DNA of 64,000 nucleotides from Amycolatopsis sp. NBRC 101858 (GTDB lineage: Bacteria; Actinomycetota; Actinomycetes; Mycobacteriales; Pseudonocardiaceae), in assembly GCF_030269325.1 (NCBI RefSeq), contig NZ_BSTD01000002.1:372001-436000 (forward strand), read 5' to 3'. Below are positions 49,159-56,681 of the stretch, one piece after another. Numbering within the stretch: position 1 is the stretch's first letter; every line of letters starts with the position of its first letter. Both the position numbers and the translations under genes were made by a program. The notes under the pieces are model-generated. The model was given only the letters and a program-made list of their open reading frames with translations, did not search any database and had not been told where the DNA came from.

Positions 49159-50547
49159 GTGACTGCGACCCAGGAACCTGTGACGCCTGCCGCCGCCTTC
49201 GACCAGCCCTACGAGTACGCCCGCGCCGAGCTCGTGGAACCCGACTGGCGCCGCTTCCCCGGCTGGCACGACGTGACCGAGGCCGAGTGGCGTGACGCCC
49301 AGTGGCAGCGGGTGCACTGCGTCCGCAACGCCAAGCAGCTGCGGGCCCTGATGGGCGACCTGCTGGAGGAGCGCTTCTACGACGACCTGCTCGCCGACCA
49401 GCGCGAGCTGGCGACGATGTCGATGCTGCTGCCGCCGCAGATGCTCAACACGATGGCGCCCACCGCGGGCACCGACCCGGCGAAAGTCACCGAGGCGTTC
49501 TACGCCGACCCGATCCGCCGCTACATGCTCCCGGTCAAGAGCGACCGCGACGCGACGTGGCCGAGCCACCCGCACTCGGAGCGCGACTCGCTGCACGAGG
49601 CCGAGATGTGGGTCGTGGAGGGCCTGACTCACCGCTACCCGACCAAGGTGCTGGCCGAGATGATCTCGACCTGCCCCCAGTACTGCGGCCACTGCACCCG
49701 GATGGACCTGGTCGGCAACTCGACCGAGACGGTCGAGAAGCACAAGCTGACGCTCAAGCCGGTCGACCGCCAGGACGCGATGATCGCGTACCTGAAGAAG
49801 ACCCCGGGTGTGCGCGACGTGGTCGTTTCGGGCGGCGACGTGGCCAACGTGCCGTGGCCGCAGCTGGAGTCGTTCCTGATGCGCCTGATGGACATCGACA
49901 CGGTCCGCGACATCCGCCTGGCGACGAAGGCCCTGGCGGCGCTGCCGCAGCACTGGATCCAGCCGAAGGTGGTCGAAGGCCTGGAGCGCGTCGCGGTGAC
50001 GGCCCAGCGCCGCGGCGTCAACCTGGCGATCCACACCCACGTGAACCACGCCCAGTCGGTGACCCCGCTGGTGGCGGAGGCGGCCCAGACGGCGCTGAAC
50101 GTGGGTGTGCGCGACGTCCGCAACCAGGGTGTCCTGATGCGCGGGGTCAACGCGACGCCGGCGCAGCTGCTGGACCTGTGCTTCGCGCTGCAGGGCGAGG
50201 CGAACATCCTGCCGTACTACTTCTACATGTGCGACATGATCCCGAACGCGGAGCACTGGCGGGTGTCGGTCCACGAGGCGCAGGAGCTGCAGCACTCGAT
50301 CATGGGGTACCTGCCGGGGTACGCGACGCCGCGGATCGTGTGTGACGTGCCGTACGTCGGGAAGCGGTGGGTGCACCAGCTGGCCGAGTACGACCGGGAG
50401 CTCGGGATTTCGTACTGGACGAAGAACTACCGGACGGGGATCGAGCTGGAGGACCCCGAGGCGTTGCAGCGGCGGTACCCGTACTACGACCCGATCTCGA
50501 CGCTGCCCGAGGCCGGGCAGACCTGGTGGGCCAACCAGCCCCGCTGA
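49159..50547 (+). CDS. kamA: Lysine 2,3-aminomutase (KamA-like radical SAM enzyme)
   Basis: 462 residues. The radical-SAM cluster motif CPQYCGHC (CxxxCxxC) is followed by TRMDLVGNSTETVEKH, and VVSGGDVANVPWPQLESFLM is the GGE-like SAM site typical of the aminomutase group. HVNHAQSVTPL and FYMCDMIPNAEHWRVSVHEA match PLP-binding portions of KamA. The enzyme uses SAM, an iron-sulfur cluster and PLP to convert L-lysine to beta-lysine. TAGGAG lies before GTG 49159; the preceding 130 bp are AT-rich with AACGTT and AACGCGTT palindromes. No beta-lysine acetyltransferase or NRPS gene is adjacent, so its product's fate is unclear. Confidence 0.88.
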   Translation: MTATQEPVTPAAAFDQPYEYARAELVEPDWRRFPGWHDVTEAEWRDAQWQRVHCVRNAKQLRALMGDLLEERFYDDLLADQRELATMSMLLPPQMLNTMAPTAGTDPAKVTEAFYADPIRRYMLPVKSDRDATWPSHPHSERDSLHEAEMWVVEGLTHRYPTKVLAEMISTCPQYCGHCTRMDLVGNSTETVEKHKLTLKPVDRQDAMIAYLKKTPGVRDVVVSGGDVANVPWPQLESFLMRLMDIDTVRDIRLATKALAALPQHWIQPKVVEGLERVAVTAQRRGVNLAIHTHVNHAQSVTPLVAEAAQTALNVGVRDVRNQGVLMRGVNATPAQLLDLCFALQGEANILPYYFYMCDMIPNAEHWRVSVHEAQELQHSIMGYLPGYATPRIVCDVPYVGKRWVHQLAEYDRELGISYWTKNYRTGIELEDPEALQRRYPYYDPISTLPEAGQTWWANQPR

Positions 50548-50570
50548 CGCGTCACTGTCCAAGAGCGTGC

Positions 50571-50614
50571 GGAGGGGTGCCACGGAGCCTGATCCGGGCC
50601 GCAGGCACCCCTCC
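50571..50614 (+). terminator. Inverted repeat after kamA, probable terminator
   Basis: GGAGGGGTGCC (50571-50581) pairs perfectly with GGCACCCCTCC (50604-50614) across a 22-nt loop that can fold further. It starts 24 bp after the kamA stop and could terminate it. No T-run follows, as is common in high-GC actinomycetes. Confidence 0.7.
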
Positions 50615-50626
50615 GGCCGTAAGGCC

Positions 50627-51156
50627 ATGACAGTCGACGCGCTCCCCCGCCGGGTCACCACGGAACGGCCCGTCGGACGGGGAATCGCGCGCCTGTTCTT
50701 CGCCCTGGCCGTCGGAGTGCTGTTCCTCGTCGCGAGCCTGCCGGACAGCACCACGGCGCAGGGCGGCTGGCAATGGCTCGCCGAGCCGGCGCTCGCGAGT
50801 CAGTCTGTTCAAGGTCGGCGCGTTTCTGGCCGGCGTCGTTTCCGCGGTGCTCGGCTGCTTCTCGGACATCGGCCGTGTCATCGGCGAGTTCGTGGAGTTC
50901 GCGTTCGACAGCACGCTCTGGATCGGCCTGCTCGGCAGGTTGGCCGTGCTCGCCGTCATTCTGTTCTCCACAGCCAAAAAATGGCTCGGGGCGGCGCTGC
51001 TCGTACTGGTGGTCGTCGTCCGGCGTCCTCCGCAACCTGGTGCGCCTGAAGCCCGCACCGGACCTGGCCGAATTCCGGCGGTCGCTGGTCTACGCGATCA
51101 TGGGCGCCATCGCGGCCACCGTGATCGGTTCCGTGGCGCACGCGGCGGAGCACTGA
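50627..51156 (+). pseudogene. Small membrane-protein gene with two apparent frameshifts
   Basis: Three reading frames in sequence encode what looks like one ~176-residue protein. The first frame (from ATG 50627) gives an N-terminal membrane segment ARLFFALAVGVLFLVASLPD. From about 50800 the sense switches to another frame, with SLFKVGAFLAGVVSAVLGCF and LWIGLLGRLAVLAVILFSTA. Near 51015 it switches again to VLRNLVRLKPAPDLAEFRRS and a last helix AIMGAIAATVIGSVA before the stop at 51156. Each switch moves the frame the same way. It is either a decayed gene, a sequence-error pair or unusual recoding. No family is recognised. Confidence 0.6.
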
Positions 51157-51190
51157 TTCGGCTGAGCGCTCGAGTGCATGGCTTCCGTGG

Positions 51191-52873
51191 TCAGGGCTTC
51201 CGCCGGGCGCGGGCCAGTAGCTCGTCCGCCCAGGCGCTGGGGTCGCCGACGCGGTCGATCAGGCTGTCCTGGCGCTTGTCCAGGTGCTCGACGAGCCTGC
51301 GGTACTGCGTCTCGCGGCCATCCAGCACGTGGATCAGGGTGTTGATCTCCTCGTGGAAACGGTGGAACACCTCCTTGGCGCGCCACAGCAGGAACGACTG
51401 GTAGTACGCGAAGAGGACCGGCAGGTACCGGTGGATCCACGCGAACGCGCGGTCGAGGTCGTTGACCACGTCGGCGAGGACGTTCGCGCGCCGCTGGAGG
51501 TCGGCGAGGATCGGGACGGTCTCCGCCTGGTAGCGCCGGGCCTGGTCGACCGCCTCGTTCAGCGCGTCCTGGTACGCGGTCAGGTCGGCGATGTTCTCCG
51601 CCAGCGGCCGGTCCGGGGGCTGACGGCCCTCGATGACCTCGTCGGCCGCGGCCGACAACGCCGCGATCCGGTAGTCGGCGAGCATTTGCTCGCCGGTCGG
51701 GAACATCTCCAGCAGCGCCGCGCGGGCCTGGGGCACGACCTTGGCGAAATGCTCCGCGACCTTGTCCATCAGCAGATCGGTGATCTTGTTCGCCGACTCG
51801 GACACCCCGACGCGCGTGAATCCCTCGGCGAGCGGGTTCGCGGCGAAGAACCGGTTGATCCGGCCCGGCCCGCGGCCCGGATAGTCGGACAGATCGATGT
51901 TCTTCGCCAGCACGCGGTCGCCGCCGTGCGCCTCGGTGTCGTAGGAGAACGACACGCGCCCGACCACCTTGTCGCCCCGTGGCGGCACCTTGGGGGTGCT
52001 CGCCGGGCCGGCCACGGGTGCGGCGGCCGGGCCTCCACCGGAGGACGACCCGCCGCCCCGCAGGTGTGCTTCGAGCAGCTCGGTTTGCGGTGCGCCGGGC
52101 CGGATGCGGGCCGGTTCGCCGGTTCTCGACCGCGTGCGCGGCTGGAAGACGGGCAGCTGCGATCCCGGTTCGCCGGCCGGGCGGGGCCGGGCCAGGGTTT
52201 CCGCGGACTGCTGCCACTTGTTCTCGGGCAGTCCGGCGTCGATGGCGCTCTGCCGCAGGCTCGCCGCGGGCCGGTAGTGCCCGGACGCGTCGTCCCAGCG
52301 GGTGACCTGCCCGGTGTTCCGGCTGATGGTCACCGTGCCCGCCCACGTGACGCGGTGGCCCCGGGCCGCCTCCGTGTGCCCGGCCGGCCCGCCCTCGAGC
52401 GTGGTCCAGCTCCGCTTGACCGCGTAGATCCGCTCGTCCTGGACCACGAAGGCGTAGTTGCCGCTCGCGTGCGACGTCCGGCCGCGCGCATCGACCTCCC
52501 GCCACTTCCCGCGCACCAGCCTCAGCTCCACCCGGCGGACGGTGTCCGGCTCGTCCCGGGGAAGGTTCCCCAAGGTCGGCCGGTCCTCGAACCCCGGCCC
52601 CGCACCAGCGACGGGCAACGGCACCTTGCGGCCCTCGTCGCCGAAGCTCGGGATGTCGTAGGTCGCTCCCGCCGGGCCGGCTCGTTCGCGCGGCACGGGG
52701 CGCGCGGCGGCTCGGACCGTGACGGCGTCGCCCGCGGTGGTGGCGGTGCGGACGGCGCCGGTGATCGCGTCACGCACCACCGAGGTGAGCCGCCGCCGGT
52801 CGTCCGGCACCATGGACTCCGGCACGACGATGACGTCGGGCAAGTGGTAGCACCGTTTGACGGACCGGTTCAC
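51191..52873 (-). CDS. Large unrecognised protein at the end of the contractile-injection operon
   Basis: 560 residues, not recognised. The N-terminal ~100 residues (CYHLPDVIVVPESMVPDD, then ATYDIPSFGDEG) align by eye with the start of the next-upstream protein. A mid-region has AFVVQDERIYAVKRSWTTLE, then a Gly/Pro-rich linker near residues 250-310 (GGGSSSGGG). The C-terminal ~250 residues are long helices with coiled-coil character and a hydrophobic patch AFAWIHRYLPVLFAYYQSFL, which could insert in membranes. GTG 52873 begins one base after the upstream stop. Last gene of the operon; a cargo or toxin of the injection system is plausible but unproven. Confidence 0.65.
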   Translation of the reverse strand: MNRSVKRCYHLPDVIVVPESMVPDDRRRLTSVVRDAITGAVRTATTAGDAVTVRAAARPVPRERAGPAGATYDIPSFGDEGRKVPLPVAGAGPGFEDRPTLGNLPRDEPDTVRRVELRLVRGKWREVDARGRTSHASGNYAFVVQDERIYAVKRSWTTLEGGPAGHTEAARGHRVTWAGTVTISRNTGQVTRWDDASGHYRPAASLRQSAIDAGLPENKWQQSAETLARPRPAGEPGSQLPVFQPRTRSRTGEPARIRPGAPQTELLEAHLRGGGSSSGGGPAAAPVAGPASTPKVPPRGDKVVGRVSFSYDTEAHGGDRVLAKNIDLSDYPGRGPGRINRFFAANPLAEGFTRVGVSESANKITDLLMDKVAEHFAKVVPQARAALLEMFPTGEQMLADYRIAALSAAADEVIEGRQPPDRPLAENIADLTAYQDALNEAVDQARRYQAETVPILADLQRRANVLADVVNDLDRAFAWIHRYLPVLFAYYQSFLLWRAKEVFHRFHEEINTLIHVLDGRETQYRRLVEHLDKRQDSLIDRVGDPSAWADELLARARRKP

Positions 52874-52874
52874 G

Positions 52875-54755
52875 TCACTCCCGCCTGCCCATTTCGCGTT
52901 CCCACTCCCGCACCACTTCTTCGGTCTCCGGAGCACCGGGCGGGTAGTGGTCGTGACCGTCCACCCCGGACCGCTCCGCGACCACTTCCTCGCCCTGGAT
53001 CCCCTCCTTGTGCCGCGCCTTGAGCCAGTCCATGAACGCTCGCCGGTCGCGTTGCGCCGGAAGCCGCTTCTTCAGCCACCCGGAGTTCTCGAGCTCGGAC
53101 TTGGTGGACGTACTGATGCGCTCGCCCGCCTTCTTGGCCACCCGGCGAGCCGGTCGCTGACGGTAGGGCTCGATGTGCGGTTTGCCGCCCTGCGCGATCT
53201 CCTCCCGCACGCTTTCGAACTCCGCTTGCGCCTCGGGATCGCCTGACTCCAGCCGCCGCCGCAGTTCGCCCGCGTTGCCGGTGACCTTGCCGTTCTTCTC
53301 CCATTCGGCGAGCTGCCTGCCGGGTGACGGCTGGTTCGCCGACATCGAGGTGACGCCCTTGCCTGCACCGGTACCGGGCTGGACCGTGCGCGCGGCCGGC
53401 AGCCGTTGCGCGGTCGCGGGGCCGGGCATGCCCGGTGGTGGCGGTTCGATGGGCCGTCCGAAGCCCGCGACCTTCGGGCTCAAGGTGTCGGCCTTCGGCA
53501 CCGGTGCCGGGGCGTCCGGTGGCCGGAAGCCGATCAGGCGCTTGACCGGCGGCAACGGGACTTCCGGTACCGGCGGAGGGGGTGGCGGCTTGGGCAGTGC
53601 CGGTTCCGGCACCGGCGGGACCGGGATTCGGGCTTCCGCGCTCAACGCGGTGCCGACGACCTTTCCGGCACCCGCGAGGCTCAGCAGGTTGTTCAGCACC
53701 GTGACGAACAAGCGCACATCGCGGGCCTCGTCGGCGTAGGCCTGCGCGAAGACGATGAACATCCGGCGGCCCGAAGCGGTGTGCGGCGAGAAGCCGTACT
53801 TGCCGAAGTCGAACCCGATGGTGCCGAACAGGATGTTCTCCAGACCGCGCCGGTCGAAGGGGTCGCTGACGGCGTGCACCGCGTCCTTCGCCAGGTTCCG
53901 CACCTGCCACTCGAACTGCGCCACCAGCCAGGCGGCTTTGCCGTGGCCGTGGGTGGCGTCGTGGTAGAGCTGCTCGAACCGCCGCGGCTCCTTGAGAACC
54001 CGGTTGACCTCCTGTTCGTCGAACCCTTTTCTCGGGTCCGGAACCGGGACCAGCTTGTCGTACGGCAACGCGATGCCCTGGTCGAGGTAGGGACCGGAAA
54101 CCGCCGGATCGGGGAACCCGGACAGGTCCTCCGGTGAACGCCTGGCCAGCCACACGGCTTCCTCGGCCTGCTGCCGCTGACGTCGTTCGCGCAGCTGGTC
54201 ACGCTCCCGCTCGGAGAGCAAGGTGTACGTGCCGGGGTCGGATTCGTAGGCCGCCATCAGGTCGGCCAATACACCCTTGCCGCCGGCCTCGAGGTAGGCC
54301 CGGAAGACGCCGACCGCGTACGAAAGCCGCTCGGCGTCGTCGCGGAAGTGGGAGTGACGCAGGTTCGCGTCGGCGCGTGCCGGATCGGCCCGGTAGTCCG
54401 CCCTGCCCTCGAGCGCCTTCACACCCGGGTGGCTGGTGATCTTCCGGAGCAGCGCCTGGCGCTCGTCGCCGGACGTCCCGGAGGCCGGACGCAGCCGCAC
54501 CGCGGAAGGCTCGCCGTTGTGCTGGTAGGACGGCACGGCGTACCGGCCGGCACTCTCCCGCCGCGGGTCGTAGGACTCGCGAACCTCCACCACCGCACCG
54601 GCGCCGACGCCGTGCCGGTCGGCGAGCAGGCGCTCGGCCTCGGCCAGGCGGGAGGCCACCGCACGGGTCAGCGCCCGCCCGAGTGCCGCCAGCTGGTCGT
54701 CGGACGGCACTCCGGAGATCCGCAGGGTGATCGGCACGTGGCAGTCGATCCGCAT
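52875..54755 (-). CDS. Large unrecognised protein, putative injection-system cargo
   Basis: 626 residues. Residues ~1-100 resemble the N-terminus of the next gene product (CHVPITLRISGVPSDD and RYAVPSYQHNGEP). Residues ~115-370 are alpha-helical with RFEQLYHDATHGHGKAAWLV and ENILFGTIGFDFGKYGFSPH. A proline-rich stretch (PALPKPPPPPPVPEVPLPP) lies near residue 395, then low-complexity linker, and a compact charged C-terminus ending HDHYPPGAPETEEVVREWER. N-terminal shared domain plus linker plus variable C-terminus is the layout of delivered effectors. I do not recognise an enzymatic motif. It is 13 bp downstream of the paralogue trio. Confidence 0.65.
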   Translation of the reverse strand: MRIDCHVPITLRISGVPSDDQLAALGRALTRAVASRLAEAERLLADRHGVGAGAVVEVRESYDPRRESAGRYAVPSYQHNGEPSAVRLRPASGTSGDERQALLRKITSHPGVKALEGRADYRADPARADANLRHSHFRDDAERLSYAVGVFRAYLEAGGKGVLADLMAAYESDPGTYTLLSERERDQLRERRQRQQAEEAVWLARRSPEDLSGFPDPAVSGPYLDQGIALPYDKLVPVPDPRKGFDEQEVNRVLKEPRRFEQLYHDATHGHGKAAWLVAQFEWQVRNLAKDAVHAVSDPFDRRGLENILFGTIGFDFGKYGFSPHTASGRRMFIVFAQAYADEARDVRLFVTVLNNLLSLAGAGKVVGTALSAEARIPVPPVPEPALPKPPPPPPVPEVPLPPVKRLIGFRPPDAPAPVPKADTLSPKVAGFGRPIEPPPPGMPGPATAQRLPAARTVQPGTGAGKGVTSMSANQPSPGRQLAEWEKNGKVTGNAGELRRRLESGDPEAQAEFESVREEIAQGGKPHIEPYRQRPARRVAKKAGERISTSTKSELENSGWLKKRLPAQRDRRAFMDWLKARHKEGIQGEEVVAERSGVDGHDHYPPGAPETEEVVREWEREMGRRE

Positions 54756-54768
54756 CAGGCCGGCCCGC

Positions 54769-55401
54769 TCAAGCGACGGAGAAGCCGAGCTGGACGGCGG
54801 ACAGGCTGGTGAGCTGCGGCGACGAGACCTGCGTCGCGTTCGCGAGGATGAAGTAGCGGAACAGGCTGAGGTCGACCAGGCCGAACCGGCTGTCGACGGT
54901 CGCCGTGACGTCGTAGGAGGCGGGCAGGGTCTGGGTGTCGCTGCGGATCTCGGCCAGCTTGTCCGGCACCGGGGTGGCGACGGTCAGCTGCGCCCGGCCG
55001 AGGGTCAGGATGAGCCGGGTTGTGCCGCCGCCGAACTGGCCGATCGCGCGGAACGATGTCAGCCGGACGTGGTCGGGCAGCGTCAGGCCCATCACCGCGG
55101 TGCCGCCGGCGGTCCCGGCCTGGGGGTGTCCCGCGCCGTTCGCGTCGCAGTTCCACCCGTCGCGCTGGGGCGTCGGCGGGAAGTCCAGTGGCACGGTGAG
55201 CACCTGAGGACCCGTGGCGCCACCGGCGGCGAGGTCGAGCGCGGCGTCGACCTGGAGGACCACCGTGGACAGCTGCCGGAGGTCGCTGGTGATCGTGCCG
55301 AACCGCACGTTGAACCCGTTGGTGCCGCCCGCGGAGATGCGGTCGACGTTGTCCACCCAGTCGGTGTGCTGGAACTTGGGGTCATACCGTGGATCGGTCA
55401 T
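54769..55401 (-). CDS. Paralogue trio member 3 (NGFN-motif protein)
   Basis: 210 residues. The N-terminus has the motif shared by the trio: F-x-H-T-D-W-V-D, then VDRISAGGTNGFNVRFGTI and STVV. The central part is divergent, and the C-terminal RYFI strand followed by VQLGF is again shared. Predicted mostly beta-structure. It follows member 2 by 17 bp with AAAGGA before the ATG. No family is recognised. Location between baseplate genes and putative cargo suggests a fibre, adaptor or surface component of the injection system. Confidence 0.68.
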   Translation of the reverse strand: MTDPRYDPKFQHTDWVDNVDRISAGGTNGFNVRFGTITSDLRQLSTVVLQVDAALDLAAGGATGPQVLTVPLDFPPTPQRDGWNCDANGAGHPQAGTAGGTAVMGLTLPDHVRLTSFRAIGQFGGGTTRLILTLGRAQLTVATPVPDKLAEIRSDTQTLPASYDVTATVDSRFGLVDLSLFRYFILANATQVSSPQLTSLSAVQLGFSVA

Positions 55402-55418
55402 GACGTCCTTTCCGAAAG

Positions 55419-56054
55419 TCAGGCCGGCGGGGCGAAGCCGAGGTGGACGGCCTGGATCTGCAGCCTGCCACTGGCCGTGCACTGGTAGGAGACGCTCACG
55501 AAGTACCGGAAGGTGCTGAGATCGACCAGGGCGACGTCGTCGCTCACCGGCGATTGGAGGTCGAAGTCGCCGACCGTGGTGAGGGACACGCCGCCCAGCT
55601 TCGTCGCGGAAGCCGTGGCGCCGAGCAGGGGAATGCGCATCACGGAAATGGCCGCGGTGTTGGTCCCCGACGCGTCGATCCCGCCGACGACCCGCACCGT
55701 GCTCAGCCGGGCGCGGTCGGGCGGCACGAAGTTCGCGACACCGGCACACGCTCCGAGCTGGGCATTGCTCAACCCGCTCTGGAAGCCCGCGTTGGTGGTT
55801 TCGAAGCCCAAAGCGGGCGGGACGTCGCGCAGCTGGGGGGTGAAGGTGATCCGCGCCGGCGCGTCCGGTGCGGACGTGCGGACCGTGCGGATCGCCGTGG
55901 CGATCTCGGTGACCACAGTGGACGCTTCAAGCAGGTCGCGCTCGATGGCGTTGAACCGGATGTTGAAGCCGTTCGGCCCGCTCGCCTCGGCCCGGTCCAC
56001 CTTGTCCACCCACTCGGTGTGGTGGAACACCGGGGTGTAGCTCACATCGGCCAT
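55419..56054 (-). CDS. Paralogue trio member 2 (NGFN-motif protein)
   Basis: 211 residues. It starts MADVSYTPVFHHTEWVDKVD, then GPNGFNIRFNAIERDLLEAS, which aligns without gaps to members 1 and 3. The C-terminus STFRYFVSVSYQCTASG matches their RYF strand. The middle ~110 residues are poorly conserved, which suggests a common base with variable tips. It is 18 bp downstream of member 1 with an AAAGAAGAG ribosome-binding site. Function unknown; see member 3 for context. Confidence 0.68.
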   Translation of the reverse strand: MADVSYTPVFHHTEWVDKVDRAEASGPNGFNIRFNAIERDLLEASTVVTEIATAIRTVRTSAPDAPARITFTPQLRDVPPALGFETTNAGFQSGLSNAQLGACAGVANFVPPDRARLSTVRVVGGIDASGTNTAAISVMRIPLLGATASATKLGGVSLTTVGDFDLQSPVSDDVALVDLSTFRYFVSVSYQCTASGRLQIQAVHLGFAPPA

Positions 56055-56072
56055 GGTGGCTCTTCTTTCTGG

Positions 56073-56681
56073 TCAGCTGGTCGAGTAGACGATCTGGAAG
56101 GTCGAGATCGTCACGGCTGCGACGAAGTTGTTCTCGCACCGCGCGTCGATGAAGTAGCGGAACGAGGCGGTCGTGGTCAGCGCCTGTGCGGGATCGACGT
56201 CCACGGTCACGTCGTACTGGGCCCCGCTCGCCGTGACGGTGGCCATCGCCTGCGGGAAGCTCCCGACGCCGAACAGCGCGCGGGACAGCTTGATCGCCGC
56301 GGTGACGTTGTTGGTGGTCTGGCCGATCGCCCGGAACGTGAGCAGCCGGACCCCCTCGGGAAGGAGCAGGTCCATCACCCCGGTGCACAGGCCGGGCGAG
56401 CTCACGAGCGCCCCGGTGGTGGTGACCTGCCAGCCGTGGGTGGCGTTGCCCGGTCCGGCCAGCTGCTGCGGCGGCAGCCAGAGCTCGCGGCGCGTGGGCC
56501 GGTTTTCGATCTGGTCGAGTTTGGCGTCGACCTTGGCGACCACGGTCGAGAACTGGACGAGATCGCTTTCGATGGTGGAGAACCGGGCGTTGAAGCCGTT
56601 GGGGTCCTTGGCCCGGACCCGGTCTTTGCCGTCGACCCAGTCGACGTGCTGGAACTGCGGCGTGAAGCGGATGTCACCCAC
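56073..56681 (-). CDS. Paralogue trio member 1 (NGFN-motif protein)
   Basis: 202 residues. The shared start reads FTPQFQHVDWVDGKDRVRAK, then DPNGFNARFSTIESDLVQFS. This is followed by a short helix (VVAKVDAKLDQIE) and a beta-rich remainder ending ASFRYFIDARCENNF. The GTG at 56681 overlaps the 3' end of the LamG-containing baseplate gene by 8 bp, tying the trio to the injection-system operon. Nothing in the sequence matches a known fibre or toxin family. Confidence 0.68.
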   Translation of the reverse strand: MGDIRFTPQFQHVDWVDGKDRVRAKDPNGFNARFSTIESDLVQFSTVVAKVDAKLDQIENRPTRRELWLPPQQLAGPGNATHGWQVTTTGALVSSPGLCTGVMDLLLPEGVRLLTFRAIGQTTNNVTAAIKLSRALFGVGSFPQAMATVTASGAQYDVTVDVDPAQALTTTASFRYFIDARCENNFVAAVTISTFQIVYSTS

